The notes below the pieces were generated by a model. The model was given only the letters and a program-made list of their open reading frames with translations. It had not been told where the DNA came from and made no database searches. Positions 25,907 through 33,758 of a DNA stretch of 64,000 nucleotides are shown here, piece by piece (the first letter of the stretch is position 1; the number at the start of each line of letters is the position of its first letter). This DNA is from Luedemannella flava (GTDB lineage Bacteria > Actinomycetota > Actinomycetes > Mycobacteriales > Micromonosporaceae). The position numbers and the translations under genes are program-made. The DNA is taken from NCBI RefSeq assembly GCF_039528515.1, contig NZ_BAAALT010000039.1, forward strand, positions 47,338 through 111,337, read 5' to 3'.

Positions 25907-26125
25907 ATGTCCGTCCAGACCAAGTACACCGTGATCGGCATGACCTGCGGGCACTGCGTCCAGGCGGTGACCGAGGAGCTGACCAAGGTGCCCGGCGTCC
26001 GCGACGTCCAGGTGGAGCTGGCGGCCGGCGAGGTCACGGTCAACAGCGACGCGCCGATCCCGCTCGACGCCGTCGCGCACGCCGTCGACGAGGCCGGCTA
26101 CGAGCTGGCCGGCGCCACGACCTGA
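25907..26125 (+). CDS. copZ: Copper chaperone, heavy-metal-associated domain
   Basis: This single HMA-domain protein of 72 residues has the metal-binding motif GMTCGHC (Cys14 and Cys17). It would carry Cu(I) in the cytoplasm to an export ATPase or to CsoR. It is co-transcribed with csoR. Its last 28 bases overlap the end of the convergent methyltransferase gene. Confidence 0.93.
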   Translation: MSVQTKYTVIGMTCGHCVQAVTEELTKVPGVRDVQVELAAGEVTVNSDAPIPLDAVAHAVDEAGYELAGATT

Positions 26126-27285
26126 TCAAGCAACGTCGAGAGATGGGGCTTGAGGCCCCATTCCTCGACCAGTTGGGCGTACTCGGCGCGTTGCGCGGCC
26201 GTCGGTGGCGTGCCGGTGCGCCGGGCGCGCAGCAGCAGGTTGCGCGGCGTGTGCCGCGAGTCGATGAACTCGACGACCTCCACGGTGTAACCCTGCAGGC
26301 GCAGCAACTGCGCCCGGAGGGTGTCGGTGAGGACGTCCGCGAACCGCTCACGCAGAATGCCGAACCTGACCACCTGCGAGTACGGCGCTGGCGCGCCCCC
26401 ACCGCGCAGCTGCGTGGCCAGGTCGTGGTGGCAGCAGGGGGCGGCCAGCACGTAGCGGGCCCGCCAGCCGACCGCGCGGGCCAGCGCCTCGTCCGTGGCC
26501 GTATCGCAGGCGTGCAGGGCCAGCACCACGTCCGCCCCGGCCACCGGCGCCTCCGCGATCGTGCCCGCCTCGAACCGCACCCACTCCGACCAGCCCAGCT
26601 GCGCGGCCAGCTCCGTGTTGCGCACCCGCTGGTCCTCGCGGACGTCGACGCCCACGAGCTCGGCCGTCAACCCGCGCACCTTCGTCAGGTACCGGTACCC
26701 CGCGAACGTCAGGTACGCGTTGCCGCAGCCCAGGTCGACCACGCGCAGTGGCTGCGGCAGGTCCGGGTCCTCGCCGAGGACCGCGTCCAGCGCCCGCAGG
26801 AAGGCGTCCACCTGGCGGCGCTTCGCCGCCGTCCCGCCGATCACGTCGAACAGCGGGTCGCCCGGGTCCAGCAGGTGCTCCCTGACCCGGTCGTGGGCGG
26901 CCGGCGCGGCCGCGCGGTCGCTCGCCGTCGGCGCCCGGTGCAGCTGGGCGTCGCCCTTCTTGGTGACCCGCAGCTGCAGCGTCTCGTCGACCGTCTCCAC
27001 GTGCCAGTTGCCGAACGGCTCCGCGAGCAGCGCGTCCACCGCCGCGCCCCCCTCGACCTCCCAGTCCACGTTGCGGGTGTGCGGGCGGGCCCCGTCGTCG
27101 GTCACGACCTGCAACCGGTCGCCCGACTTGAGCGCGACGGGGCGCAGTTGCGCGCGTACCAGGGAAGGGGTTGTGCCCTTGCGACGACCGGCCGCGACCG
27201 CGCGGATCAGCCGGCCCCGGTCGAGCAGCGCGGCCCGCACCTCGGCGAGCGCGGCATCGAGCGGAAGCATCCCCTTGGCTGGCAT
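26098..27285 (-). CDS. SAM-dependent methyltransferase (METTL25/RRNAD1-like, PF13679 type)
   Basis: This protein of 395 residues has an N-terminal region of unknown fold and a Rossmann methyltransferase domain starting near residue 175. The SAM motif is VVDLGCGNAYLTFA. Further markers are GVDVRED, VLALHACDTATDEAL and the unusual APCCHHDL, which is characteristic of the PF13679 group. Some relatives modify rRNA or tRNA, but the substrate here is unknown. It overlaps copZ tail-to-tail by 28 bases. Confidence 0.8.
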   Translation of the reverse strand: MPAKGMLPLDAALAEVRAALLDRGRLIRAVAAGRRKGTTPSLVRAQLRPVALKSGDRLQVVTDDGARPHTRNVDWEVEGGAAVDALLAEPFGNWHVETVDETLQLRVTKKGDAQLHRAPTASDRAAAPAAHDRVREHLLDPGDPLFDVIGGTAAKRRQVDAFLRALDAVLGEDPDLPQPLRVVDLGCGNAYLTFAGYRYLTKVRGLTAELVGVDVREDQRVRNTELAAQLGWSEWVRFEAGTIAEAPVAGADVVLALHACDTATDEALARAVGWRARYVLAAPCCHHDLATQLRGGGAPAPYSQVVRFGILRERFADVLTDTLRAQLLRLQGYTVEVVEFIDSRHTPRNLLLRARRTGTPPTAAQRAEYAQLVEEWGLKPHLSTLLDQVVAPASS

Positions 27286-27294
27286 CCGTCCAGA

Positions 27295-28344
27295 CTAGGT
27301 GTGCAGACGCGCGGCGATCTCGGCGGCCATGTCCGCGAGCAGGGTGTCGGGGCGCAGCGTCCGGCCGGCGATGCCCGACAGCAGCGTGACCAGGCCGGGC
27401 AGCGGGAAGCCGTCCTCGGTGAGCACCAGCTCGCCGACCGGTCCGTGCCGGGAGATCGACACCCGGCTGTGCCGCCACGTCTCGGCCACCTCGTCGCGGG
27501 ACGGCACGCCGAACCCGTGCCCGACCGGCGCCGCGTGGCGCAGCCGGATCAGGGCCGAGTCGGCGAACGCGAACGCCGCCCGGCACGCCGCGCCCAGCCG
27601 GACCCGGTCCTCCTCGGTGCGGGTCGAGATCACCGTGCACGGGTTCATGCACTGTGCCGCGCACGCGCCCAGCGCCCGGGCCACCGTCGAGTGCTGCCGG
27701 TTCAGGTAGTTGCGCCAGCTCAGCGCGGTGGAGTCGGCCACCCGCAGCGCCCGGCTCGCGGCCGCCTTCTCCGGCCGGATGTGCGGGCACCCGGTCACGT
27801 CCCACGCCCCGAACCGGCTGTCCAGCCCCGCGAACGCCTCGTCGCGGGCCAGCTCCGCCGGGTCGGCGGCGTGCCCCAGCACCGACTCCCAGGCCAACAG
27901 GTAGGCGTACTGGCTCATGAGGTGGACCCCGGCCAGGATCGCCGCCATCTCCTGGCGCCGCCACCGGATCTCGACGGACTCCAGGACCAGTTGGTACGCC
28001 GGCACGAGCGAGCGCAGCGCGGCGCGCGGCTGCTCGCGCGGGACCTGCGGCATGCGGCACGCGGCGCCGCGCCTGATCAGGTCCGCGGGGACCGTCTCGC
28101 GGGCCTGGTCGACCAGGGACGTGTCGAGGGACGCGCCGTGGGCCACGTCCGGGTCGGCGAGATCCTCGGCGTCGAGATCCATGAGGCGCTGCCCGTACGC
28201 GCACAGCTTCTGGGCCAGCGCCGCCTCGTGGCTCGGGATGCTGCCGGCCAGGATCCCGGCGCCGAGCACCGCCGCGATCTCGCGGAACGCGTACCGCCTG
28301 ATCAACAGTGCGAGAATGTCACCGGCTGGGCCCACTCCCGTCAT
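27295..28344 (-). CDS. Conserved hypothetical protein, unrecognised
   Basis: This protein of 349 residues is predicted to be soluble and mostly helical. I do not recognise a family. Visible features are several cysteine-containing stretches (GAACRMP, VTGCPHIRP, CAAQCMNPC) that could bind a metal or cluster, and a central tryptophan-rich part. It has no signal peptide. It lies ten bases downstream of the start of the methyltransferase gene on the same strand and is divergent from a small acidic protein. The start codon is tentative. Confidence 0.6.
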   Translation of the reverse strand: MTGVGPAGDILALLIRRYAFREIAAVLGAGILAGSIPSHEAALAQKLCAYGQRLMDLDAEDLADPDVAHGASLDTSLVDQARETVPADLIRRGAACRMPQVPREQPRAALRSLVPAYQLVLESVEIRWRRQEMAAILAGVHLMSQYAYLLAWESVLGHAADPAELARDEAFAGLDSRFGAWDVTGCPHIRPEKAAASRALRVADSTALSWRNYLNRQHSTVARALGACAAQCMNPCTVISTRTEEDRVRLGAACRAAFAFADSALIRLRHAAPVGHGFGVPSRDEVAETWRHSRVSISRHGPVGELVLTEDGFPLPGLVTLLSGIAGRTLRPDTLLADMAAEIAARLHT

Positions 28345-28378
28345 TCAACAGCAACCCGGGCGGCGCTACGCTCGACCC

Positions 28379-28555
28379 GTGCAACCTGGTCTTGATGACG
28401 ACCGCGTGGTCGACCTGGATGACGAGGCGCCCTTCGTCGACGACGCGCCGGTGTTGCCGCGGACGACCCGCGACGACACGGACGCGGGCTGGGGCGAGCG
28501 CTCGTACGACAACGACGACCGCCTCCTCGCGGACCGCCCCCCGCACTGGGACTAA
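28379..28555 (+). CDS. Small acidic conserved protein
   Basis: This 58-residue protein is rich in aspartate and ends RLLADRPPHWD. That ending is, as I recall, shared by small proteins of unknown function in many actinomycetes. It starts with GTG 28379, 34 bases from the divergent gene start, and its stop overlaps the mscL stop by four bases. No function can be assigned. Confidence 0.65.
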   Translation: MQPGLDDDRVVDLDDEAPFVDDAPVLPRTTRDDTDAGWGERSYDNDDRLLADRPPHWD

Positions 28556-28923
28556 CGGGTCCGCAGCTCGTCGCGGATCTCGGTCAGCAGCTTCGCCTCG
28601 TCGCTGAGCTGCGTCGTCCTCCCGTCCCCGCGCCTGTTGACCTTGTTGACCGGCACGACGACGAAAAAGTAGACCGCGGCGGCCGTGAGCAGGAACGTGA
28701 TCACCGCGTTGACGAACGCCGCCCAGTCGAAGATCACGTCGTTGACCCGCCACGTGCCGCTGAGCGCGTGCCCGCCGGTGACGACCTTGACCAGCGGCGC
28801 GATGAACGCGGCGACGAACGCGTCGACCACCTTCCCGAACGCGGCACCCATGACGAACCCGACCGCGAGGTCGATCACGTTGCCTCGAAGGATGAACTCC
28901 TTAAAGCCCCGGATGATTGTCAC
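28552..28923 (-). CDS. mscL: Large-conductance mechanosensitive channel
   Basis: This protein of 123 residues has two membrane helices. The family N-terminus reads FKEFILRGNVIDLAVGFVMGAAFGK, and the second helix covers FVNAVITFLLTAAAVYFFVV. A short charged C-terminal helix bundle region follows. It forms a homopentameric pore that opens under hypo-osmotic shock to release solutes. Confidence 0.96.
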   Translation of the reverse strand: MTIIRGFKEFILRGNVIDLAVGFVMGAAFGKVVDAFVAAFIAPLVKVVTGGHALSGTWRVNDVIFDWAAFVNAVITFLLTAAAVYFFVVVPVNKVNRRGDGRTTQLSDEAKLLTEIRDELRTR

Positions 28924-29011
28924 ATTTCCGGACTATAGGCGCGTTACGGGTGTCATTGGCGTCACAGCCTAGCCGTGTGGCGGTGGTGGCGGGTGGCGCG
29001 GTCTGCCTGTT

Positions 29012-29163
29012 CGGCAAAGGGCGCCATTGGCGAGGGGGAGTGCGGTCCGGCAGCCAACGGGTCGCTAACGGCCGGGTTGGAGGGCGCTCACATCGCCCAA
29101 GGGTCGCGTTTGGCGAGGTAGAACTCGTCTTTATCGCACCACCGGGTCGCCCTTGGCGGCCGG
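29012..29163. repeat. Degenerate upstream units of the palindrome array
   Basis: Four related segments recur at about 41-43 bp. They share a GCCAA-like left half, a GGG core (29019, 29059, 29101, 29144) and, in three of four, TTGGCG on the right (29027, 29110, 29153). They look like diverged members of the palindrome family that continues at 29229. No gene is supported between 28924 and 29654. Confidence 0.5.
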
Positions 29164-29228
29164 GCCGAGGGGGCAGGCCCGTCATTGGTCGTCGAGGATG
29201 CCGTCCGCGGGGAAGTGGGCGATGTCGT

Positions 29229-29586
29229 CTCGCCAAATGTGCACATCTGGCGAGGTGAGCGCCGTGTATCCGCCAAATGTTCACATTTGGTTGGGGTCTA
29301 CCCCGTCTTCAGCTCGCCAGATGTGCGCTTGTGGCGGGCCGATCCGTCCTCGTCCCGCCAGATGTTCACAGTTGGCGGGCGTAAGGGTGTTCTGACTCGC
29401 CAGATGTGCGCTTGTGGCGGGTCCGCTGCATGGTGAGCTCGCCAGATGTGCGCTTGTGGCGGGGCCGGCACTCTTCGCCTCGCCATTTGTGCACAGATGG
29501 CGGCAGTGGGCGTCGTGGGCTCGTTACCGGTGCGCGTTCGGCGGCGGCGCCCGATGGGTTGCCTCGCTATATGTGCACAGGTGGTG
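29229..29586. repeat. Phased array of about nine 22-24 bp palindromes, about 42-bp period
   Basis: Imperfect palindromes of the form CGCCAGATGTGC...TGGCG begin at 29231, 29271, 29315, 29356, 29398, 29440, 29481, 29522 (degenerate) and 29565, an average step of 41.75 bp. The copies at 29315, 29398 and 29440 are identical over 24 bases. The first (29229-29254) is a 26-base palindrome with one mismatch. The 18-20 base segments between the copies are all different. Steps vary from 40 to 44, so no reading frame is kept. The role is unknown. Confidence 0.88.
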
Positions 29587-29654
29587 GAGGTTGCGAGGAA
29601 GGCCGGGCCGGGACGGGTGGGTCCGGCGGGGCGGTCGCGGGTGGTGGCGGTGCG

Positions 29655-29990
29655 TCAGGCCTTGGCGGGGGTCGCCGACGAGGAGGAGGATGCCGCCGGG
29701 GTGCTCGGGGTGGAGGTGGTCGCCGGCTTTGCGTCCTTGGGGGCGGAGTCGGACTTGGACTCCGACTTCTGGGCCGGGGCGGGGGACGTGCTGCCGGCGG
29801 AGTCCTTCGCGCCCGAGCGGGAGTCGGTGCGGTAGAAGCCCGAGCCCTTGAAGACGATGCCCACCGAGTTGAAGAGCTTGCGCAGCTTGCCCTCGCACGA
29901 GGGGCATACGCTCAGCGGCTCGTCCGAGAACGACTGGACAGCCTCGAGCTGGTGGCCGCACGCGGTGCAGGCGTACTGGTAGGTGGGCAC
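29655..29990 (-). CDS. ruc: FmdB-type zinc-ribbon protein, probable Ruc-like redox-regulated chaperone
   Basis: This protein of 111 residues begins with the FmdB signature PTYQYACTACGH. Four cysteines (8, 11, 29, 32) form a zinc ribbon, followed by FKGSGFYRTDSR and a disordered Ser/Ala/Pro/Lys tail. The gene order 5-formyl-THF cyclo-ligase, galU, moeA-like, rimJ beside it matches that around M. tuberculosis Rv0991c (Ruc), a redox-regulated chaperone under HrcA control. A CIRCE element 24 bases upstream supports the same regulation here. GTG 29990 has GGAG-rich sequence just upstream. Confidence 0.85.
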   Translation of the reverse strand: MPTYQYACTACGHQLEAVQSFSDEPLSVCPSCEGKLRKLFNSVGIVFKGSGFYRTDSRSGAKDSAGSTSPAPAQKSESKSDSAPKDAKPATTSTPSTPAASSSSSATPAKA

Positions 29991-30013
29991 TTCTCCGCCT
30001 CCGTGATCAACAA

Positions 30014-30042
30014 CTTGGCACTCCGGCGCCTTGAGTGCCAAG
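30014..30042 (-). promoter_or_regulatory. CIRCE element (HrcA operator)
   Basis: TTGGCACTC at 30015-30023 and GAGTGCCAA at 30033-30041 form a perfect inverted repeat with exactly nine bases between the arms. An extra C/G pair flanks it. This is the CIRCE layout bound by the heat-shock repressor HrcA. It lies just upstream of the ruc-like gene. Confidence 0.9.
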
Positions 30043-30111
30043 GATGGCGCATGGACCGGCGAAGTGTCCAGTTTTCGTGTTCCGATCAACACCCGGGAAT
30101 ACGTCGGGCGC

Positions 30112-30768
30112 TCAGCCGACGTGACGAAGACCACCCGATGGGGTGATGACCGCGTGGACGCGCCGGTCGTGCGGCTCGGCCGGCAGCGACTCGACCAGCT
30201 CGCCGTCGAACAGCAGGGCCACCACCAGGGTGCCCGGGCCGACCCGGGCCAGCGCCCGGTCATACGACCCGCCACCCCGCCCCAGCCGGACGCCGCCGAG
30301 GTCGACCGCCACGGCCGGCACGACCACCAGGTCGGCCCCGCCGACAGCCGTCACGCCGAGCAGCTCAGCACTCCCGACCAGGTCGGACCCGCCGAGCTGG
30401 TCGGACCCGCCGGGCACGGCCGACCCGCCGGGCCCGGCGGCCGGGTCGGCTTTGCCGACGGGGGTCCGGGCCGGCGGTGTGTCGATTGATGGCCACCGTT
30501 GCCAGTCCAGGTCGCGGTCCGGGAGCAGCACCGGGATCAGGATCTCGCGCGCAACGGACGCCAGCGTCGGCAGCAACGCGGGCCCGCCCGGCTCCGTGAG
30601 GAGTGGCGAATACGCGGCGACGGTGCGGACGGCGCGCTCTGAGACCGTACCCATAAGGGTTGTGACCAGCGCGGAGTCGGCGGCGGCCCGCTCAGCCGGG
30701 GACCGCGCGCGCCGTGCCGCCAACAGGCGGCGGCGCCAGTCGGACTTCGTCGCAGTGGCGGGTGTCAC
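30112..30768 (-). CDS. 5-formyltetrahydrofolate cyclo-ligase
   Basis: This cytosolic enzyme of 218 residues converts 5-formyl-THF to 5,10-methenyl-THF using ATP. The N-terminal basic helix (KSDWRRRLLAARRARS) and the C-terminal signature GVRLGRGGGSYDRAL are typical. Between them is an insertion of about 30 Gly/Ser-rich residues (about 105-140, with PGGS and GGSD repeats). In the DNA it appears as short imperfect GGTCGGACCCGCCG-like repeats. The core motifs remain intact, so activity is expected. It is divergent from galU. Confidence 0.9.
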   Translation of the reverse strand: MTPATATKSDWRRRLLAARRARSPAERAAADSALVTTLMGTVSERAVRTVAAYSPLLTEPGGPALLPTLASVAREILIPVLLPDRDLDWQRWPSIDTPPARTPVGKADPAAGPGGSAVPGGSDQLGGSDLVGSAELLGVTAVGGADLVVVPAVAVDLGGVRLGRGGGSYDRALARVGPGTLVVALLFDGELVESLPAEPHDRRVHAVITPSGGLRHVG

Positions 30769-30846
30769 CCGCTCAGGATGGCAGTCGGCGGCGCGTCGGG
30801 AGGGTCAGGTCGGGGCGGCATGCGGGAAGGCCGATAGTCTCGGCGC

Positions 30847-31761
30847 ATGCCGGACCACGCCACCACCCAGCGCGCCGTCAAAGCGGTCATTCCGGCCGCC
30901 GGCCTCGCCACCCGCTTCCTGCCCGCCACCAAGGCGGTGCCGAAGGAACTGCTGCCCGTCGTTGACCGCCCCGTGCTGCAGTACATCGTGGAGGAGGCCA
31001 CCGCCGGTGGCATCCGCGACGTCCTGCTCGTCACCGGGCGCGGCAAGACCAGCATGGTCGACCACTTCGACCGCCAGCCGTACCTGGAATCGCGCCTGGA
31101 GGCCAAGGGCGACCTGGAGCGCCTCGCCGCGGTGCGGCGCCCCAGCGAGCTGGCCGAGATCTACACCTGCCGCCAGGGCGAGCCGCTCGGCCTCGGTCAC
31201 GCGATCGGGTACGCCGAGTCGCATGTGGGCAACGAACCGTTCGTCGTCCTCCTGGGTGACGAGTTCGTCGACGAGGCACAGCCGCTGCTGCCCGGGATGA
31301 TCGACCTGCAGTCCCGGACGGGTGGCATCGTGCTCGCGTTCCTGGAGGTCTCCGACGACGAAGTGGACCGGTACGGGATCGCGTCCGTCGCGGCCGCGGA
31401 GCCGGAGTTCGCCGACGCCGGCGAGGTCTTCCGGGTCACCGGCCTGGTGGAAAAGCCCAAGCAGGGCACCGCGCCCAGCAACTTCGCCGTGCTCGGCCGG
31501 TACGTGCTGCCGCCCACGATCTTCGATGCCATCAAGCGGACCAAGCCCGGCGCCGGCGGCGAGATCCAGCTCACCGACGCGATGGCGCTGCTGCTCGCCG
31601 AGGGCACGCCGGTTCACGGAATCGTTTACCGGGGCGTGCGTTATGACACCGGTATGCCGTTGGGCTATCTGCAGGCGGTCGTCGAGCTCGCCTGCAAGCG
31701 CAAGGACCTTGGACCCGCGTTCAAGGAATGGCTCGTGGAGTTTGTTAAATCGGACGGTTAA
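30847..31761 (+). CDS. galU: UTP-glucose-1-phosphate uridylyltransferase
   Basis: This enzyme of 304 residues makes UDP-glucose for polysaccharides and glycosylation. The nucleotide-binding signature is AAGLATRFLPATKAVPKELLPV, and further conserved stretches are GEPLGLGHAI, FVVLLGDEFV and VEKPK. The length is as expected. The next gene, the gephyrin-like protein, starts three bases after this stop. Confidence 0.96.
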   Translation: MPDHATTQRAVKAVIPAAGLATRFLPATKAVPKELLPVVDRPVLQYIVEEATAGGIRDVLLVTGRGKTSMVDHFDRQPYLESRLEAKGDLERLAAVRRPSELAEIYTCRQGEPLGLGHAIGYAESHVGNEPFVVLLGDEFVDEAQPLLPGMIDLQSRTGGIVLAFLEVSDDEVDRYGIASVAAAEPEFADAGEVFRVTGLVEKPKQGTAPSNFAVLGRYVLPPTIFDAIKRTKPGAGGEIQLTDAMALLLAEGTPVHGIVYRGVRYDTGMPLGYLQAVVELACKRKDLGPAFKEWLVEFVKSDG

Positions 31762-31764
31762 TGG

Positions 31765-33027
31765 ATGACTGCGGAGATCACGCTGACCCGTACCCCTCAG
31801 CTGACCTCGCTCGCCGACTACCTGGCGGGCGTGCTGCGCCGTGTGCGCGCACTGCCCCCGCTCGACCTGGACCTCACCCAGGCGTTCGGGAACGTGCTGG
31901 CCGAGGAGGTGCGGGCGCTCGGCGCGCTCCCCGCGTACGACCAGGCCGCCATCGACGGGTACGCCGCCCGCTATGACGACCTGGCCGCCGCGGCCCTCGG
32001 CCGCACCGTCCGCCTCAACGTCGTGGGGGATCTCTCCGCGGCGAGTTGGCGGCCGGTGCGGCTGGTGCCCGGCACCTGCTTCGCCGTGGCGGCCGGGGCG
32101 CCCCTGCCCGCCACCACGGACGTCGTCGTGCCCCTCGACTTCACCGACGAGGGCATGGCGTCCGTCGAGATCCGCCAGGCGCCCAAGCGCGGGCACGGCG
32201 TGCGCCGCGCGGCCGAGGAGATCGCCGCCGGCGCGGTCGTCGCCCGCCCGGGTGACTACGTCACGCCGCCCATGGTCGCCGTCCTCGCGGCGGCCGGGGT
32301 CAGCCACGTCGTGGTGCGCCCCACGCCCCGGGTGACGGTCCTGGCCACCGGTGACGAGCTCGTCGAGGCCGGCCGGCTCAGCCAGCCCGGGCAGGTCGTG
32401 GACGTCAACTCGCACGCCGTGGCGGCCGCCGCCGCGGACGCGGGGGCGCACGCCTACCGGGTCGGCATCTGCGACGACGACCCCGAGGCCCTCCGTGGCC
32501 TGCTGGAGGACCAGACCCTGCGCTCGGACCTCATCATCACCACCGGGGGTACGGGCACGGGGCCCGGCGACATCCTGCGCCGGATCCTGGGCCGGGACGG
32601 GTCGGTCCGCTTCACGGAGCTGTCCGTGTTCCCGTGCTCGACCCTCGGGTTCGGGATGATCGGCTCGCAGGCCGACCAGGTGCCCGTCGTCTGCCTGCCG
32701 GGCGACCCGGGCGCGGCGCTCATCGGCTTCGAGGTGCTGGCCCGGCCCGTGATCCAGGTGCTCGCCGGGGCGGAGCCCGTGTTCCGGCCGTCGGTGCGCG
32801 CCCACCTGCTGGAGACGATCGCGTCGCCCATCGGGCTGCGCGAGTTCCGGCCCGCGCGGGTGCAGGAACGCCGGGGTGGCGGTTACACCGTGCAGCCACT
32901 CGCCGGCGGGCCGTATACGCTGTCCGGTCTGGCGGACGCCAACGGCCTGCTGGTACTGGGTGAGAAGGTCGGCGGGGCGCCGGCCGGGTCTACTGTGGAT
33001 GTCCTGCTTCTCGACCGCCGACGGTGA
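31765..33027 (+). CDS. glp: Gephyrin-like protein Glp / MoeA-family molybdopterin molybdotransferase
   Basis: This MoeA-family protein has 420 residues. Conserved parts are PAYDQAAIDGYAAR (residues 58-71), LATGDELVEAG, TTGGTGTGPGDI (about 258) and CLPGDPGAALIGFEVL. The first motif has alanine where canonical MoeA usually has serine, in SAMDGYA. Canonical members insert molybdate into molybdopterin. However, the galU-moeA-rimJ-glpR order marks the corynebacterial/mycobacterial Glp, a gephyrin-like scaffold that pairs with the membrane protein GlpR in cell division. Which role dominates cannot be read here. No other molybdenum cofactor gene is nearby. Confidence 0.85.
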   Translation: MTAEITLTRTPQLTSLADYLAGVLRRVRALPPLDLDLTQAFGNVLAEEVRALGALPAYDQAAIDGYAARYDDLAAAALGRTVRLNVVGDLSAASWRPVRLVPGTCFAVAAGAPLPATTDVVVPLDFTDEGMASVEIRQAPKRGHGVRRAAEEIAAGAVVARPGDYVTPPMVAVLAAAGVSHVVVRPTPRVTVLATGDELVEAGRLSQPGQVVDVNSHAVAAAAADAGAHAYRVGICDDDPEALRGLLEDQTLRSDLIITTGGTGTGPGDILRRILGRDGSVRFTELSVFPCSTLGFGMIGSQADQVPVVCLPGDPGAALIGFEVLARPVIQVLAGAEPVFRPSVRAHLLETIASPIGLREFRPARVQERRGGGYTVQPLAGGPYTLSGLADANGLLVLGEKVGGAPAGSTVDVLLLDRRR

Positions 33028-33692
33028 GGTTTGTGAGTTTTCTTGGTGCGCCCGGCTGGCCTGCGGTGCTGCATGACCCGCAGTCGGGTGTCACCCTGCG
33101 CCCCTACCGCCGGTCGGACGCGCCCGCGTGGTCGCAGGTGCGGCGGGCCAACGAGGAGTGGCTCGCGCCCTGGGAGCCCACCCCGCCCGGCGGGACGTGG
33201 GCCGAGCTGAACTCGCCGGCGTCGTTCCGGCTCGTCCACAAGGAGCTGCGGCGCGCCGCCCGGCTCGGCCACGCCATGCCGTTCGCGGTCTGCCTGCACA
33301 CGCCCGACAACGTCGAGCGGCTCGTCGGGCAGGTCACCCTCGGCAACATCGTCCGGCGGGCCTTCTGCTCCGCGTACGCGGGCTACTGGGTCGACGCCCG
33401 CGTCGCCGGCCGGGGCGTCATCCCCACCGCCCTGGCGCTCGCCGTCGACCACGCCTTCGACCAGGGCGGCCTGCACCGCATCGAGGTCAACATCCGCCCC
33501 GAGAACGCGGCCAGCCGCCGCGTCGTGGAGAAGCTCGGCTTCCGCGAGGAGGCCTACCACCAGCGGTACCTGCACATCGCCGGCGCCTGGCGGGATCACA
33601 TCGGGTACGCCCTGACCACAGAGGACCTCGCCGGCGAGGGCGGACTGCTCGCCCGCTGGCATCAGCAGCGTGGCATCCGCCGATCCGCATAG
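33024..33692 (+). CDS. rimJ: RimJ/RimL-type GNAT acetyltransferase
   Basis: This protein of 222 residues begins with the RimJ/RimL pattern VTLRPYRRSDAPAW. It has the acetyl-CoA motif around GYWVDARVAGRGVIPTALAL and the family-typical RIEVNIRPENAASRRVVEKLGF. It would acetylate a protein N-terminus, such as a ribosomal protein. The GTG start overlaps the upstream stop by four bases, so it belongs to the galU-glp operon. Confidence 0.88.
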   Translation: MRFVSFLGAPGWPAVLHDPQSGVTLRPYRRSDAPAWSQVRRANEEWLAPWEPTPPGGTWAELNSPASFRLVHKELRRAARLGHAMPFAVCLHTPDNVERLVGQVTLGNIVRRAFCSAYAGYWVDARVAGRGVIPTALALAVDHAFDQGGLHRIEVNIRPENAASRRVVEKLGFREEAYHQRYLHIAGAWRDHIGYALTTEDLAGEGGLLARWHQQRGIRRSA

Positions 33693-33758
33693 TCGCACCG
33701 TAACCTCGTGGCAAGGTGGTGTGGCGCCATCTGAAAGCTTGTTGCGGAGGGGGAGGGC

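Noticed and set aside
29153..29486. Short reading frames across the palindrome array with repeated peptides such as RQMCACGG and PQAHIWR
   Set aside because: They are by-products of the repeated DNA. The repeat step is not a multiple of three, frames switch between copies, and no ribosome sites are present.
29229..29586. CRISPR array
   Set aside because: Repeats are palindromic and regularly spaced, but spacers are only 18-20 bases, repeats vary in sequence, and no cas genes are nearby.
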